This document shows positions 11,451 to 24,079 of a DNA stretch of 64,000 nt, one piece after another. Below the pieces are notes generated by a model. That model was not told the origin of the DNA and searched no databases. It was given only the letters and a program-made list of their open reading frames with translations. The translations under genes and the position numbers were made by a program. Source of the stretch: Ustilaginoidea virens (taxonomy: Eukaryota; Ascomycota; Sordariomycetes; Hypocreales; Clavicipitaceae); NCBI RefSeq assembly GCF_000687475.1, contig NC_057316.1:930001-994000 (forward strand). The letters run 5' to 3'. The stretch's first letter is position 1. Every line of letters begins with the position of its first letter.

Positions 11451-11689
11451 CCTAATATAGACGATCCTAAAGATATCATCTATATTAAAGGCCCGGCCTA
11501 TCTCGGCAGGATAAAAGTTAGGATACCAGCTGCAGCCGCACCTCTAGCCGCAATAACACCTGCAGCCGCGATATATCCATCGCCAGCTACTGGCCCTAAT
11601 TAAGTCAGGCCAGTATTACCATTACTACCGCCAGTATATATAATATCCGATATTATAATCAATGAGGACCAAAAAGAGGCTCTTATTAG

Positions 11690-12073
11690 TACTATCGCTT
11701 TTAATACTATTATTAATACCTCTTTTTTAACCGCAAAAGAGTAAGCCGACCTGCAGCTTACTAATTAATTATGCTGGGAAGGGAAGATTACAACCCCTAA
11801 AGCCCCTTTCGAATAGTCTAACCATACAGAGATAAAAGCGTTATAGGCCTGCGATATATTCCGGTTTATCACCTTTAATATCAGTCAATATAGAGCCTAA
11901 CGCTTATTTAACTTATGTATAGTACGAGAAATTAAAAGCAAAGGCATAGATACCCTATATAAGAAGTCTAGGCTTATTATATAAGGTTATAGTGATAATA
12001 AAAAGAAATTGATATTAACTTAGTCCCCTATAATCTAACGGGCTAATTAATGGTTACTTATATCATTAGCCCT
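11690..12073 (+). pseudogene. A1 reverse transcriptase, 5' part, interrupted by element B
   Basis: The frame reads TIAFNTIINTSFLTAKE, then ACDIFRFITFNISQYRA and SPII; it stops being RT at the GCCCT target site and resumes at 26315. In the uninterrupted copies A3, A4 and A5 the two sides are contiguous, which fixes the insertion point. Confidence 0.78.
12069..12073. repeat. Target-site duplication GCCCT (left), pairs with 26315-26319
   Basis: GCCCT precedes TGTTGCAAAATGG at 12074 and follows ...TTTCAACA at 26314. Confidence 0.9.
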
Positions 12074-12821
12074 TGTTGCAAAATGGTGATTCAGAACACT
12101 ATTGGAAATGTACTGGATACCGACAGTGGCGTACAAGGCGTTGCAGAATAAAACAAAGAGCTGGTTAAAGATTTAAAGCGCACACACGGGGTTGACCAGA
12201 GCAAAGATATTAGGGAAATCTGATTCTAATTGTTGGTGACTATTCTAGCTAGAAAGAGGGAATTTTGGGCATATTTCTACCATCTTGAAAAAGTGGTTGA
12301 AAATAATGAAAAACCGCAAAAATAGCGAAAAACCCGACGAAAAGTCGGTCTGCCCAACCGTGCCCAGTCTGTGCCCAATATCCTACCCAGTGCACACCCA
12401 ACCAAGCCCAGTGGCTTATAGCGGTGTGCCGGATGCCCTATAACAGCCTGCCGTACGGGCCGGAAGCCCTATATCGGTCTGCCGTACGGGCCGGAAGCCC
12501 TATACCGGTGTGCCGTAAAGGCGCGGTGTAGCGGGTGACTGTATGTAGAAGGCCGAAAGTGCTGATTTGCCCATTTGCTAATCCCGTAGAAATGCGCCGC
12601 CTGTTGTAGGCCCTGTGGCCCACTGTGACCGGCCGCTGTGGCCGGATATAGGTCGCTGTACCGGTGCCGTGACCGGCGCTGTGGCCCACTGTAATCGGCG
12701 TTGTGGGGCGCTGTGCCCCACCATAGCGCCTAGTATAGCCACCGCGATATCTCAACGCAGAAACGTCGTATGGTGGCGAGACCAGTACCAAAATACAGCT
12801 AAAAAGGCGCTGATTTTAATA
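12074..12821 (-). repeat. Element B LTR 1 (3' LTR, 748 bp)
   Basis: Begins TGTTGCAAAATGG and ends TTTTAATA (TTTCAACA before RIP). Contains two copies of a 31-bp unit with CTGCCGTACGGGCCGGAAG at about 12450-12510, and a GC-rich block of GTGGCCCACTGTGACCGG-like repeats at 12615-12720. Its CpG-rich parts are less altered than the internal region. Confidence 0.92.
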
Positions 12822-12834
12822 CCCCCTCTGATTA
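12822..12834 (-). promoter_or_regulatory. Polypurine tract of B copy 1
   Basis: CCCCCTCTGATT next to the LTR reads AATCAGAGGGGG on the element strand. This is where plus-strand DNA synthesis would start. An identical tract follows LTR 2 at 19566. Confidence 0.7.
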
Positions 12835-12949
12835 GCAACATGGCTAATCCTAGCGTTAGAATAAAAGAAAGAAGTCCCGTAAAAAAGAAGAAAAAAATTA
12901 TAGGGATTGCAGCCCTAATAATTGCCGAAATATAGGGAATTTCGGGCTT

Positions 12950-14556
12950 AGGAGTGGTTTGGTAAGTCCATCCGTAGGCATATCTGTCGTAGGTAAATAA
13001 GATATTTTTACCAGGCCACTATAGGCCTTCTTACGTATATACCGGAATTTAAGCAAGGTATGCTTAGTGCGGGCATGCTGATTTGGGTTATTTGCGTTAG
13101 AAATAGACCCTTAGTTATCGCAGTATAGTAGTATCGGACGTTAAATATCGACCTAGATTTCTTTAAACAAATTAGATATCTACTCTACTTCGCAAAGCGC
13201 CTTAAGTATTGCATCAGACTCGGCTTCAAGCATTAATAAAACTACAGTTGAAGACCGTTTTGATCTCTAGCTAATAGGTCCACTATTCAAAGTAGTAAGA
13301 TAACCACCAGTAGACTTCGAAGTTAGCCGGCACCCAGCAAAATCGCTATCAGAAAATGCAGCTAATACTACAGTAGCTTTAGCGGCTCGGTAACAAATAG
13401 CTATATTTGCCGTACCAGCTAAGTAGCAAAAAGCGCCCTTAGCAGTATTAAGCTGTATAGTGGAAGCCTATTGTATATATCGTAATAGGTATTGCGTTAG
13501 AAAAGCAAGGTCAGGTCTTGACATCATCATCAACTACATCAATGTCCCTACTAGCTGCTAGAATAAGTATTAATTACTAGCATCCAGCGGCGTATTATCA
13601 GCCTCAATAAGTATACCGGGCTATAGCGGGATTAAATGCAGTCGTACGTCCTTAAGGTTAAACTTCTCAAGGACTTCCGTAATAAATTGCGATTAGTATA
13701 GCTATAATAGGCCCTTTTCTCTATCCCTAATAATCTGCACTCTAAGAAAGAAGGAGGCAGGTCCTTAGTCTTCTATAGCATAAACCTTATAGAACTTGGT
13801 CTTAAGCTGGTTAATATAGCTAAGATCCGGACCAATAATTAAGCAGTTATCTATATAGGTCACAATAAAGGTATGCGTTTCTTTATTATAGAAGACGGCA
13901 GCATCAGAAAGTAATAGCTTAAAACCCTCTTGCACTAGAAGGTCTTTTAACCGTAACTGCTACTCGCGAGGGCCTTATTTTAGCCCATATAAGGCTTTCT
14001 TTAATAGTATGACCTGTGATGCAGAGGGGTTATATCCAACCTTAGTAAGCAAGGCTAGAAGTCGACGATGCTACTAGTCAGACCATAAGGCTGGGTTAGG
14101 TAAAAATAGGCTTTCTGCAAATTCTAGAAAACCAGCTAGAATCTCCATATAAATCGTCTCTAATAATTCACTATTTAGAAAAGCACTAATAAAGTCGATC
14201 TACTCTATTTCCCAGTTGTTTGCAGCAATAAGAGCAAGGATAATCCTCCATATTAGTAGGATTGAAGTCGAGGCATAGGTCTCCGTAAAGTCTTGCCCAG
14301 ATACCTGCATAAAGCCTTTAATAACTAATCGTGCCTTATATTTAACCGGGTTATTATTCGCATCTTTTTTAACGCAAAAAACAGGCCAGTTACGTAATAT
14401 TTTCCTATTAGCAGGAATACTAATCTTAGGAATAAATTAGAAGATATTTAAATCGATTAATTACTTAAATTCCGAAAATAAGGCTTTAACCCAGCTATCT
14501 TTTTATGGGCTGTATAAGACTTCCTTCCAGCTATTAGGCACACCTTCTAAGGCCCG
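12950..14556 (-). pseudogene. B copy 1 reverse transcriptase and RNase H
   Basis: Minus strand, read right to left: RT about 14556-13500 (FCVKKDANNNP, then VTYIDNCLIIGPD) and RNase H about 13500-12950 (FSDSDFAGC, then MPTDGLTKPLLSPKF). The catalytic YVDD is YIDN at 13846-13857. Gln and Trp codons are frequently TAG or TAA. Confidence 0.88.
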
Positions 14557-15655
14557 TTTTGCAGCCTTTACCTTACAGCAGATATCATACATTTATTAGT
14601 AAAAGGCATAGGAAGGGTGGAAATCCTATGTAAGAGCCTCTAGGGGGCTGCCTAGGTACCCGAAAATTCTATTATTTTTCGGCTAGGTAGGTAGGAAAGC
14701 ACCCTATTAGTCAGTCTATGGGTCAGACTATTAGTCAGACTATTAGTCGTTAGTCTATAGGTCCAAAAGTAACCTATAGTATCCATAACCTAGGATACCT
14801 TACACGTCTTGTATCTGTAGCTGTATTCTTCCTCGAATTCTACCCCTAGTAGCCCTAACCTAGTATAGCTAAATAGGTACCTTTTCTGATACTCGAAACA
14901 TTTTCTCCTATAGTCTCTCATTTAAGGCGATATCTAGACTCTCGAATTTCAGATATTCTAATATAGGCAGCATTTTACTATAGCGAAATACTGCATTTAC
15001 TAGGAAGCCGGGCGAAAAGGCAGAATCTATTATATCGGAAAGTCGCAGAAAATCAGTATGTATAGGGCTTTGAGATTCGGACCATTGAAAATTTATTATA
15101 TGGGGCAAGTCAGAATTTTCACTTATATAGGTTATGCCTACTTTTATAACGGATTCGGAAAATCTTTAAGATTAAGATTCCTAGTAATGAGAGCTTTCTG
15201 CATTTCCTAATATTTACAGCCTTTTTATATAGGAAAAGGGCGCAAATTCCTTAGCCGGTGAAAAAGGACCGTCTTGCCTAAGCTAAAAAGCTGAGTTAGG
15301 CTGAAGCGATTTGGAATTAAAAGACAGCAAATTACTAAGAAATATTGTAGAGTGCTATGGCGGGCTAATTGGTGGTAGGCCTACTGGTTGTAGTAGGCCC
15401 GCTAATTATAGTGGATCTATATGCTGTATTAGGCCCATTAGTTATAATAGGCCCGTGGGCTGTATTAGATCCGTGGCCTGTGGTAGGCCTATGCCTTCGA
15501 CTAGGCCTATACCGTCGGTCTTAAACGAAATAGGCATATTTAGGCGAGGCGATTTCCAAATAGGCTCTTCCAGAGCAATTTAGTTGATATTTACCCCCTC
15601 TAAATTAAAAGGCGGTTAGAAATTAAAAGTGCCCTCTAGGCCATTTAAAATAGGG
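14557..15655 (-). other. B copy 1 integrase C-terminal extension and linker
   Basis: Unconserved stretch between integrase and RT, usual for Ty1/copia. Contains a degenerate repeat block at about 15350-15520 built around TAGGCCC with GGTTGTAG or TATAATAG spacers. On the minus strand this reads as repeated GL-x-P units. No further domain seen. Confidence 0.5.
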
Positions 15656-16586
15656 CCTATACCTTCATTTTAGTAGGTAAAAGTAATAAAAGAGGTCTTA
15701 ATGACGACCCGGCGATATGGGATATAGACGAGGTAGGTACTATTACCTAGCGTAGCTAGTAACCTACCTGACTCGGTCCGGGGGGCCAGCTTATAGCTAA
15801 TGACCCGTTTTTCTAGAGGGATTAGCACCTCTACAGCCGCACCAATAGCCCTAAAGCTAGTAAGGTCGGGTAGGTAATAGTATATAATTTCCAGAAAGTC
15901 CTTCTTTAATTCCTCGAAAGGTAACAAAGAATAGTTTATAACTACTATTAGATTTACTAAGGTAGTAATACTAAGAATCACTGCAGACTAAAGGTAAGAA
16001 GGTAACTAAGACTAAAGCATAGTGGCTCTAAGTCGGTTAACGATAACCCGTATAGAGCGTTCTACTAACCCATTTTGCTTATGAATATAAGGGGAAGAGG
16101 TTAAAAAATCTATGCCCTTAAGAGCTAGCCAGGCTATAATGACGTCGTTGATTTCCTTACCACCATTATAGTGGAATTCAATAGCTAATTTACTGTAGCG
16201 ATTCCTAAGACCTTAGAAGAACCCCTATAATATTAGGAATACCGTAGGTCCTTCTTTATTAGGTAGTAAATGCACCTAATAGAAGCGTGATTTCCGGTCA
16301 ACTAAGATGAGGCAAATAAGGCGTTTATTATATAGTAGAGGGTTGATTTAGAAGATATCGCCCTCTATGATATCCAAATAATGCATAGGGTCTGGTATAG
16401 CCCTTAATGTAAAACGCCGAACTGACTTTGCCCTTTTATAGGCGATGCAGTTGAAATCAGAATCCTTTACCTTACTGAGATCAGGTAACCCTATGGTTGA
16501 TGCATAGGTTTTCTTTAAAAGTTGGATTCCGATATGCCTAAGCCGGATATACTAAAGTCTGGCTAGTAATAGTAGCTTTTGATATT
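15656..16586 (-). pseudogene. B copy 1 integrase with GAG-pre-integrase motif
   Basis: Minus frame includes KVKDSDFNCIAYKRAKS, then LDIIEGDIF, DRKSRF, FHYNGGKEINDV and KQNGLVERSI. These are the zinc-binding C-terminal part, first Asp block and Glu block of a Ty1/copia integrase. The GAG-pre-integrase block lies at about 16440-16586. Confidence 0.85.
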
Positions 16587-17105
16587 CTGTATTAGCAGCT
16601 GGTATTGTGACTGGGGCTGGGTTGAGGGTGACCGGGGCCCTTTGTGGTGGTTAGGCTGTATTGGGAATAGCAGCCTCTATTAGTACTACCGAAAAACTAG
16701 GACTAGCTGGTGGGTCAGCTTGCGAATTAGCTGGTAGATTAGCTTGCGAATTAGCTAATAGAAGGTCCGAATCAGCTAGTAGGGTAGGTAAATCCTCTGG
16801 CAGGGGATATTCCTCGTATTCTTCTAGGTTGGCTAGGGCAGGTAATTCGACCGAGATACTATATGAAGCCGGTTGGCTGGTATGGTGTAAAAACGGCGAA
16901 TCTACCCCTTTTTATTATAAAAAGAAGCCATATTTCTTAAAGTCAAGAAGCCTAATGCACTTATTATTACTATTAACTAGGCTTTAGCCCTAAATACTGC
17001 TACGATTTAGATAGTATTTAACGCCGCTAAAGATATTAATATTAAAAGCTGGTATGAAAAGGGCGTTAGTTAGCTCTAAGGTGCCCCACTAAGGTGGGTT
17101 GGTGC

Positions 17106-17322
17106 CCTATAGCACGGTAAAACGCGCTATACCCCACCCATTAGGCTTAATTAGGCCACCACCTATACTAATGACTAGTCTGTTTCCGGTATAGTGTTAG
17201 AAGTAGGTGAAATGCTTTTTATCGTTGATGATATGCACCATAAAACTAGTATCGTAGAGTAAAGAATCTGTTAGCGTTTTCCTACCGGATTGTGCACTAT
17301 AGCTAGTAGCTAGAAATTGCAT
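17106..17322 (-). pseudogene. B copy 1 aspartic protease
   Basis: Frame equivalent to 23850-24066 one period to the right. The active site follows a LLYDTS pattern, with the Gly of DTG replaced by Ser. It is followed by VIINDKKHF and NRLVISIGGG-like residues and a run of stops. Confidence 0.7.
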
Positions 17323-17329
17323 ATATTCG

Positions 17330-18648
17330 CGGTCCTAAAAGGAAGAATAGGCTGTCTTACTAGGTATAAGACTTAAAGTATTATAATTCCCTAGTACGAA
17401 AGAATCAATAGTCTTTTCCTTTTCATCGGTCTTTTATAGGGTATCTACTTTATTAGCTGAATCTTTTTTTTCTTTATTCTTCTTCTTATTTTCTGGTTTG
17501 CCTTATATGGCTGAAAAAGACCCTTATTGTTGGGTAGAAGAAGACCCCTGTTTCTTTTTAATAGCGTTAGTGGTAGTGTTTTTACTACCCTTGCTAGTGT
17601 TGTTACTAGCTGGCTTGCTATTATTATTAGTATTAGTAGCAGCACCCTTGACCTTTGCGAGGTGGGTGGTAGCCCTTACTACTAATGATCCTTTAATACG
17701 TTATTCTTCCAGTAAATCAACTATATAAAATTGCAGGTTAATATTTAATGTATTTCCCTGAGTATAGGCGATTCTCATTATTATACGGTGCCGTTCTGCC
17801 TATTGAAAAAAGATCCCTTCTATAGTATGTAAATACTAGCTGATTTGGTCGAAAGGTTGTATATAGGAGCCTAAAATTTGCAGCCTAGATAGGTAGCTAT
17901 TAAAGGAGGCGTTGAAAGATTCTAGGGTACCCTTATAGCCTATAAAATTTAGTTAATAGAAGGCAGGGTATAGGTAGGTCTGCTGTACATCTAATAAGTG
18001 AGAATACTATTTAGTAAGTAACGTAAAGGCTGACTCTGGGTTAGTGCACTAGTTGATAGCGGCAGCTAGTCCTTCTATGCAACTATTCTTAATAAGTAAT
18101 AGTAAAAGTGCTTGCTCTAAGTCATTAAATTTGCTAGCAATAGAAGGATCTTCGATAAATTTAGCGATATTAAGTGCCCTAAGTTAAATCATAAGGGCCT
18201 GTTTCCATTAGTCAAAATTAAATGCCCCCCTTAGCTTTTAGGATTCTTAGAATCCGTTGGCTATTTTAGCTAGTTCCTTAATAGCTATAGCGCTGACTTG
18301 GCTGCTAATACTAGATGGGACCGGCAGGGGTTGCTACTAGGCTTTAGGTAGTAATAATAGGTTATTTCCTTTGCCTATAGGGGTTTAGAAGGTATCCACA
18401 TCTATTATATCCTAGGATAGTGGGCTAGCAGCAGGCTTAATTAGTCTATCTACTAAGGTGCCCACCTTATCAGCCAAAAAATCGATTTTAGAGTTTATTC
18501 GATTAAATTTATAACTAAATTCTTTTCTCATTTCCTATTAGTCTTCCCTAAGCTAGGCAATTTCCTAGTCATTATCAGATTCTTCTACCTCTGCCGTATC
18601 AGGGACTTAGTAGCCTGGGTTATTAATAGGAACATTCTGACTGGCCAT
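17330..18648 (-). pseudogene. B copy 1 gag
   Basis: Starts at an ATG at 18648 (MASQN). It continues with a coiled-coil-like EEMRKEFSYKFNR stretch, then LNIAKFIEDPSIASKFNDLE, and ends in a Lys/Asn/Ser-rich tail. This copy carries more G-to-A (+ strand) changes than copy 2, concentrated at about 17930-18450, including some outside TpG. Confidence 0.82.
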
Positions 18649-18817
18649 TATAGGAAGAGAAAAGGTGCCGGAAAGTCTTAAAAATGCAAAGAAAATTAAG
18701 ACTGAAAATCTAGATAAAACTAGAAGAAAGCTGCGTTAAGGAATAACCTTAGAAAATCCTAAGTTAGCGTAAAAAAAAGTCTTAAGCTAGAAGCCTTAAG
18801 ATACCGGGCTCATAACC

Positions 18818-19565
18818 TATTGCAAAATGGTGATTCAGAACACTATTGGAAATATACTGGATACCGACAGTGGCGTACAAGGCGTTGCAGAATAAAACAA
18901 AGAGCTAATTAAAGATTTAAAGCGCACATACGGGGTTGACCAGAGCAAAGATATCAGGGAAATCTAATTCTAATTGTTAGTGACTATTCTAACTAGAAAG
19001 AGGGAATTTTAGGCATATTTCTACCATCTTGAAAAAGTGGTTGAAAATAATGAAAAACCGCAAAAATAGCGAAAAACCCGACGAAAAGTCGGTCTGCCCA
19101 ACCGTGCCTAATCTATGCCCAATATCCTACCCAGTACACACCCAACCAAGCCCAGTGGCTTATAGCGGTATGCCGGATGCCCTATAACAGCCTGCCGTAC
19201 GGGCCGGAAGCCCTATATCGGTCTGCCGTACGGGCCGGAAGCCCTATACCGGTGTGCCGTAAAGGCGCGGTATAGCGGGTGACTATATGTAGAAGGCTGA
19301 AAGTGCTGATTTGCCCATTTGCTAATCCCGTAGAAATGCGCCGCCTGTTGTGGGCCCTATGGCCCACTATGACCGGCCGCTATGGCCGGATATAGGTCGC
19401 TGTACCGGTGCCGTGACCGGCGCTGTGGCCCACTGTAATCGGCGTTGTGGGGCGCTATGCCCCACCATAGCGCCTGGTATAGCCACCGCGATATCTCAAC
19501 GCAGAAACATCGTATGGTGGCGAGACCAGTACTAAAATACAGCTAAAAAGGCGCTGATTTCAATA
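18818..19565 (-). repeat. Element B LTR 2, shared middle LTR (748 bp)
   Basis: Starts TATTGCAAAATGG (TG to TA at the terminus) and ends TTTCAATA. It is joined on the left to the primer-binding region of copy 1 (GGGCTCATAACC) and on the right to the polypurine tract of copy 2. No target-site duplication flanks it. Confidence 0.92.
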
Positions 19566-19689
19566 CCCCCTCTGATTAGCAACATGGCTAATCCTAGCGT
19601 TAGAATAAAAGAAAGAAGTCCCGTAAAAAAGAAGAAAAAAATTATAGGGATTGCAGCCCTAATAATTGCCGAAATATGGGGAATTTCGG

Positions 19690-21300
19690 GCTTAGGAGTG
19701 GTTTGGTAAGTCCATCCGCAGGCATATCTATCGTGGGTAAATAAGATATTTTTACCAGGCCACCGTAGGCCTTCTCACGTATATACCGGAATTTAAGCAA
19801 GGTATACTTAGTGCAGGCATACTGATTTAGGTTATTTGCGTTAGAAATAGACCCTTAGTTATCGCAGTATAGTAGTATCGGACGTTAAATATCGACCTGG
19901 ATTTCTTTAAACAAATTAGATATCTACTCTACTTCGCAAAGCGCCTCAAGTATTGTATCAGACTCGGCTTCAAGCGTTAATAAAACTACAGTCGAAGACC
20001 GTTTTGATCTCTAGCTAATAGGTCCACTATTCAAAATAGTAAGATAACCACTAGTAGACTTCGAAGTCAGCCGGCACCCAGCAAAATCGCTATCAGAAAA
20101 TGCAGCTAATACTACAGTAGCTTTAGCGGCTCGGTAACAAATAGCTATATTTGCCGTACCAGCTAAGTAGCGAAAAGCGCCCTTAGCAGTATTAAGCTGT
20201 ATAGTGGAAGCCTATTGTATATATCGTAATAGGTATTGCGTTAGAAAAGCAAGGTCAGGTCTTAATATCATCATCAACTACATCAATGTCCCTACTAGCT
20301 GCTGGAATAAGTATTGATTACTAGCATCCAGCGGCGTATTATCAGCCTCAGCAAGTATACCGGGCTATAGCGGGATTAAATGCAATTGTACGTCCTTAAG
20401 GTTAAACTTCTCAAGGACTTCTGTAATAAATTGCGATTAGTATAGCTATAATAGGCCCTTTTCTCTATCCCTAATAATCTGCACTCTAAGAAAGAAGGAG
20501 GCAGGTCCTTAGTCTTCTATACCGTAAACCTTATGGAACTTGGTCTTAAGCTGGTTAATATAGCTAAGATCCGGACCAATAATTAAGCAGTCATCTACAT
20601 AGGTCACAATAAAGGTATGCGTTTCTTTATTATAGAAGACGGCAGCATTAGAAAGTAATAGCTTAAAACCCTCTTGCACTAGAAGGTCTTTTAACCGTAA
20701 CTGCTACTCGCGAGGGCCTTATTTTAGCCCATATAAGGCTTTCTTCAATAGTATGACCTATAATGCAGAGGGGTCATATCCAACCTTAGTAAGCAAGGCT
20801 AGAAGTCGACGATACTACTAGTCAGACCATAAGGCTGGGTTAGGTGAGAGTAGGCTTTCTGCAAATTCTAGAAAACCAGCTAGAATCTCTATATAAATCG
20901 TCTCCAGTAATTCACTATTTAGAAAAGCACTAATAAAGTCGATCTACTCTATTTCCCAGTTATTTGCAGTAATAAGAGCAAGGATAATCCTCTATATTAG
21001 TAGGATTGAAGTCGAGGCATAGGTCTCCGTAAAGTCTTGCCTAGATACCTGCATAAAGCCTTTAATAACTAATCGTGCCTTATATTTAACCGGGTTATTA
21101 TTCGCATCTTTTTTAACGCAAAAAACAGGCCGGTTACGTAATATTTTCCTACTAGTAGGAATACTAATCTTAGGAATAAATTAGAAGATATTTAAATCGA
21201 TTAATTACTCGAATTCCAAAAATAAGGCTTTAACCTAGCTATCTTTTTGTGGGCTGTATAAGACTTCCTTCTAGCTATTAGGCACACCTTCTAAGGCCCG
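19690..21300 (-). pseudogene. B copy 2 reverse transcriptase and RNase H
   Basis: Same domains as copy 1, one period to the right. Here the catalytic YVDD is intact at 20590-20601 (VTYVDDCLIIGPD). RNase H ends MPADGLTKPLLSPKF near 19700. Stops remain at former Gln/Trp codons, so it is still dead. Confidence 0.9.
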
Positions 21301-22399
21301 TTTTGCAGTCTTTACCTTGCAGCAGATATCGTGCATTTATTGGTAAAAGGCATAGGAAGGGTGGAAATCCTATGTAAAAGCCTCTAGGGGGCTGCCTAGG
21401 TACCCGAAAATTCTATTATTTTTCGGCTGGGTAGGTAGGAAAGCACCCTATTAGTCAGTCTGTGGGTCAGACTATTGGTCAGACTATTAGTCGTTAGTCT
21501 ATAGGTCCAAAAGTGACCTATAGTATCCATAACCTAGGATACCTTATATGTCTTATATCTATGGCTGTATTCTTCCTCGAATTCTACCCCTAGTAGCCCT
21601 AACCTAGTATGGCTAAATAGGTACCTTTTCTAATACTCAAAACATTTTCTCCTATAGTCTCTCATTTAAGGCGATATCTAGACTCTCGAATTTCAGATAT
21701 TCTAATATAGGCAGCGTTTTACTATAGCGAAATACTGTATTTACTAGGAAGCCGGGCGAAAAGGCAGAATCTATTGTATCGGAAAGTCGCAGAAAATCAG
21801 TATATATAGGGCTTTGAGATTCGGACCATTGAAAATTTATTGTATAGGGCAAGTCAGAATTTTCACTTATGTAGGTTATGCCTACTTTTATAATAGATTC
21901 GGAAAATCTTTAAGATTGAGATTCCTAGTGATGAGAGCTTTCTGTATTTCCTAATATTTACAGCCTTTTTATATGGGAAAAGGGCGCAAATTCCTTAGCC
22001 GGTAAAAAAGGACCGTCTTACCTAAGCTAAAAAGCTGAGTTAGGCTGAAGCGATTTGGAATTAAAAGACGGCGAATTACTAGGAAATATTATAGAGTGCT
22101 GTAGCAGGCCAATTAGTGGTAGGCCCACTGGTTGTAGTAGGCCCGCTAATTGTAGTGGATTTATATGCTGTATTAGGCCCATTAGTTATAATAGGCCCGT
22201 AGGCTGTATTGGATCCATGGCCTGTGGTAGGCCTATGCCTTCGATTAGGCCCATACCATCGGTCTTAGACGAAATAGGCATATTTAGGCGAGGCGATTTC
22301 CAGATAGGCTCTTCTAGAGCAATTTAGTTGATATTTACCCCCTCTAAATTAGAAGGCGGTTAGAAATCAAAAGTGCCCTCTAGGCCATTTAAAATAGGG
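21301..22399 (-). other. B copy 2 integrase C-terminal extension and linker
   Basis: Counterpart of 14557-15655, with the same TAGGCCC-based degenerate repeat at about 22095-22264. The minus frame over the repeat is nearly open (GLLQPVGLPLIGLLQ), so it is probably a low-complexity linker. Open frames on the + strand here are shadows. Confidence 0.5.
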
Positions 22400-23330
22400 C
22401 CTATACCTTCATTTTAGTAGGTAAAAGTAATAAAAGAGGTCTTAGTGACGACCCAGCGATGTGGGATATAGACGAAGTAGGTACCGTTACCTAGCATAGC
22501 TAGTAACCTACCTGACTCGGTCCGGGGGGCTAGCTTATGGCTAATGACCCGTTTTTCTAAAGGGATTAGCACCTCTATAGCCGCACCAATAGCCCTAAAG
22601 CTAGTAAGGTCGGGTAGGTAATAGTATATAATTTCCGGAAAGTCCTTCTTTAATTCCTCGAAAGGTGACGAAGAATAGTTTATAACTACTATTAGATTTA
22701 CCAAGGTAGTAATACTAAGAATCACTGCAGACCAAAGGTAAGAAGGTAACTAAGACTAAAGCATAGTAGCTCTAAGTCGGTTAATAATAACCCATATAGA
22801 GCGTTCTACTAACCCATTTTGCTCATGAATATAAGGGGAAGAGGTTAAAAAATCTATGCCCTTAAGAGCTAGCCAGGCTATAATAACGTCGTTGATTTCC
22901 TTGCCACCATTATAGTGGAATTCAATAGCTAATTTACTATAGCGATTCCTAAGACCTTAGAAGAACCCTTATAATACTAGGAATACCATAGGTCCTTCTT
23001 TATTAGGTAGTAAATGCACCTAACAGAAGCGTGATTTCCGGTCAACTAAGATGAGGCAAATGGGGCGTTTATTATATGGTAGAGGGTTGATTTAGAAGAT
23101 ATCGCCCTCTATAATATCCAAATAATGCATAGGGTCTGGTATAGCCCTTAATATAAAACGCCGAACTGATTTTGCCCTTTTATAGGCGATACAGTTAAAA
23201 TCAGAATCCTTTACCTTACTGAGATCAGGTAACCCTATGGTTGATGCACAGGTTTTCTTTAAAAGTTGGATTCTGATATACCTAAGCCAGATATACTAAA
23301 GTCCGGCTAGTAATAGCAGCTTTTGATATT
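22400..23330 (-). pseudogene. B copy 2 integrase with GAG-pre-integrase motif
   Basis: Minus frame shows the GAG-pre-integrase block at about 23180-23330 (LLKKTCASTIGLPDLSKVK), then PDPMHYLDIIEGDIF, LVDRKSRFC, FHYNGGKEINDVI and YIHEQNGLVERSI. HEQNGLVERS is the conserved Glu block, intact here. Confidence 0.88.
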
Positions 23331-23849
23331 TTATATTAGCAGCTGGTATTGTGACTGGGGCTGGGTTGAGGGTAACCGGGGCCCTTTGTGGTGGTTAGGC
23401 TGTATTGGGAATAGCAGCCTCTATTAGTACTACCGAAAAACTAGGACTAGCTGGTGGGTCAGCTTGCGAATTAGCTGGTAGATTAGCTTGCGAATTAGCT
23501 AGTGGAAGGTCCGAATCAGCTAATAGGGTAGGTAAATCCTCTGGCAGGGGATATTCCTCGTATTCTTCTAGGTTAGCTAGGGTAGGTAATTCGACCGAGA
23601 TACTATATAAAGCCGGTTGGCTGGTATGGTGTAAAAACGGCGAATCTACCCCTTTTTATTGTAAAAAGAAGCCATATTTCTTAAAGTCAAGAAGCCCAAT
23701 GCACTTATTATTACTATTAACTAGGCTTTAGCCCTAAATACTACTACGATTTAGATAGTATTTAACGCCGCTAAAGATATTAATATTAAAAGCTGGTATG
23801 AAAAGGGCGTTGGTTAGCTCTAAGGTGCCCCACTGAGGTGGGTTGGTGC

Positions 23850-24066
23850 CCTATAGCACGGTAAAACGCGCTATACCCCACCCACTAGGCTTGATTAGGC
23901 CACCACCTGTACTAATGACTGGTCTATTTCCAGTATAGTGTTGGAAGTAGGTGAAATGCTTTTTATCGTTGATAATATACACCGTAGAACTAGTATCGTA
24001 GAGTAAAGAATCTATTAGCGTTTTCCCACCGGATTGTGCACTATAGCTAGTAGCTAGAAATTGCAT
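23850..24066 (-). pseudogene. B copy 2 aspartic protease
   Basis: Open for 71 codons: MQFLATSYSAQSGGKTLID, then LLYDTSSTVYIINDKKHF and NRPVISTGGGLI. The active site reads DTS rather than DTG, a G-to-A change, so it would be inactive. Confidence 0.78.
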
Positions 24067-24079
24067 ATATTCGCGGTCC

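Noticed and set aside
12438..12935. Open frames on both strands in the element B LTRs (also 19182-19535, 25926-26306)
   Set aside because: Products of tandem GC-rich repeats in the LTR, open on both strands at once; no start context or family resemblance.
15311..15583. 90-codon + strand frame with GRP/CIRP repeats (and its copy at 22055-22327)
   Set aside because: Antisense to the integrase-RT linker of element B. The repeat itself is real and is noted, but the + frame is a shadow.
17498..17728. Hydrophobic + strand frame resembling a membrane segment (and 24242-24472)
   Set aside because: Antisense of the Ser/Asn/Lys-rich Gag tail of element B, which gives Leu/Val-rich codons on the opposite strand.
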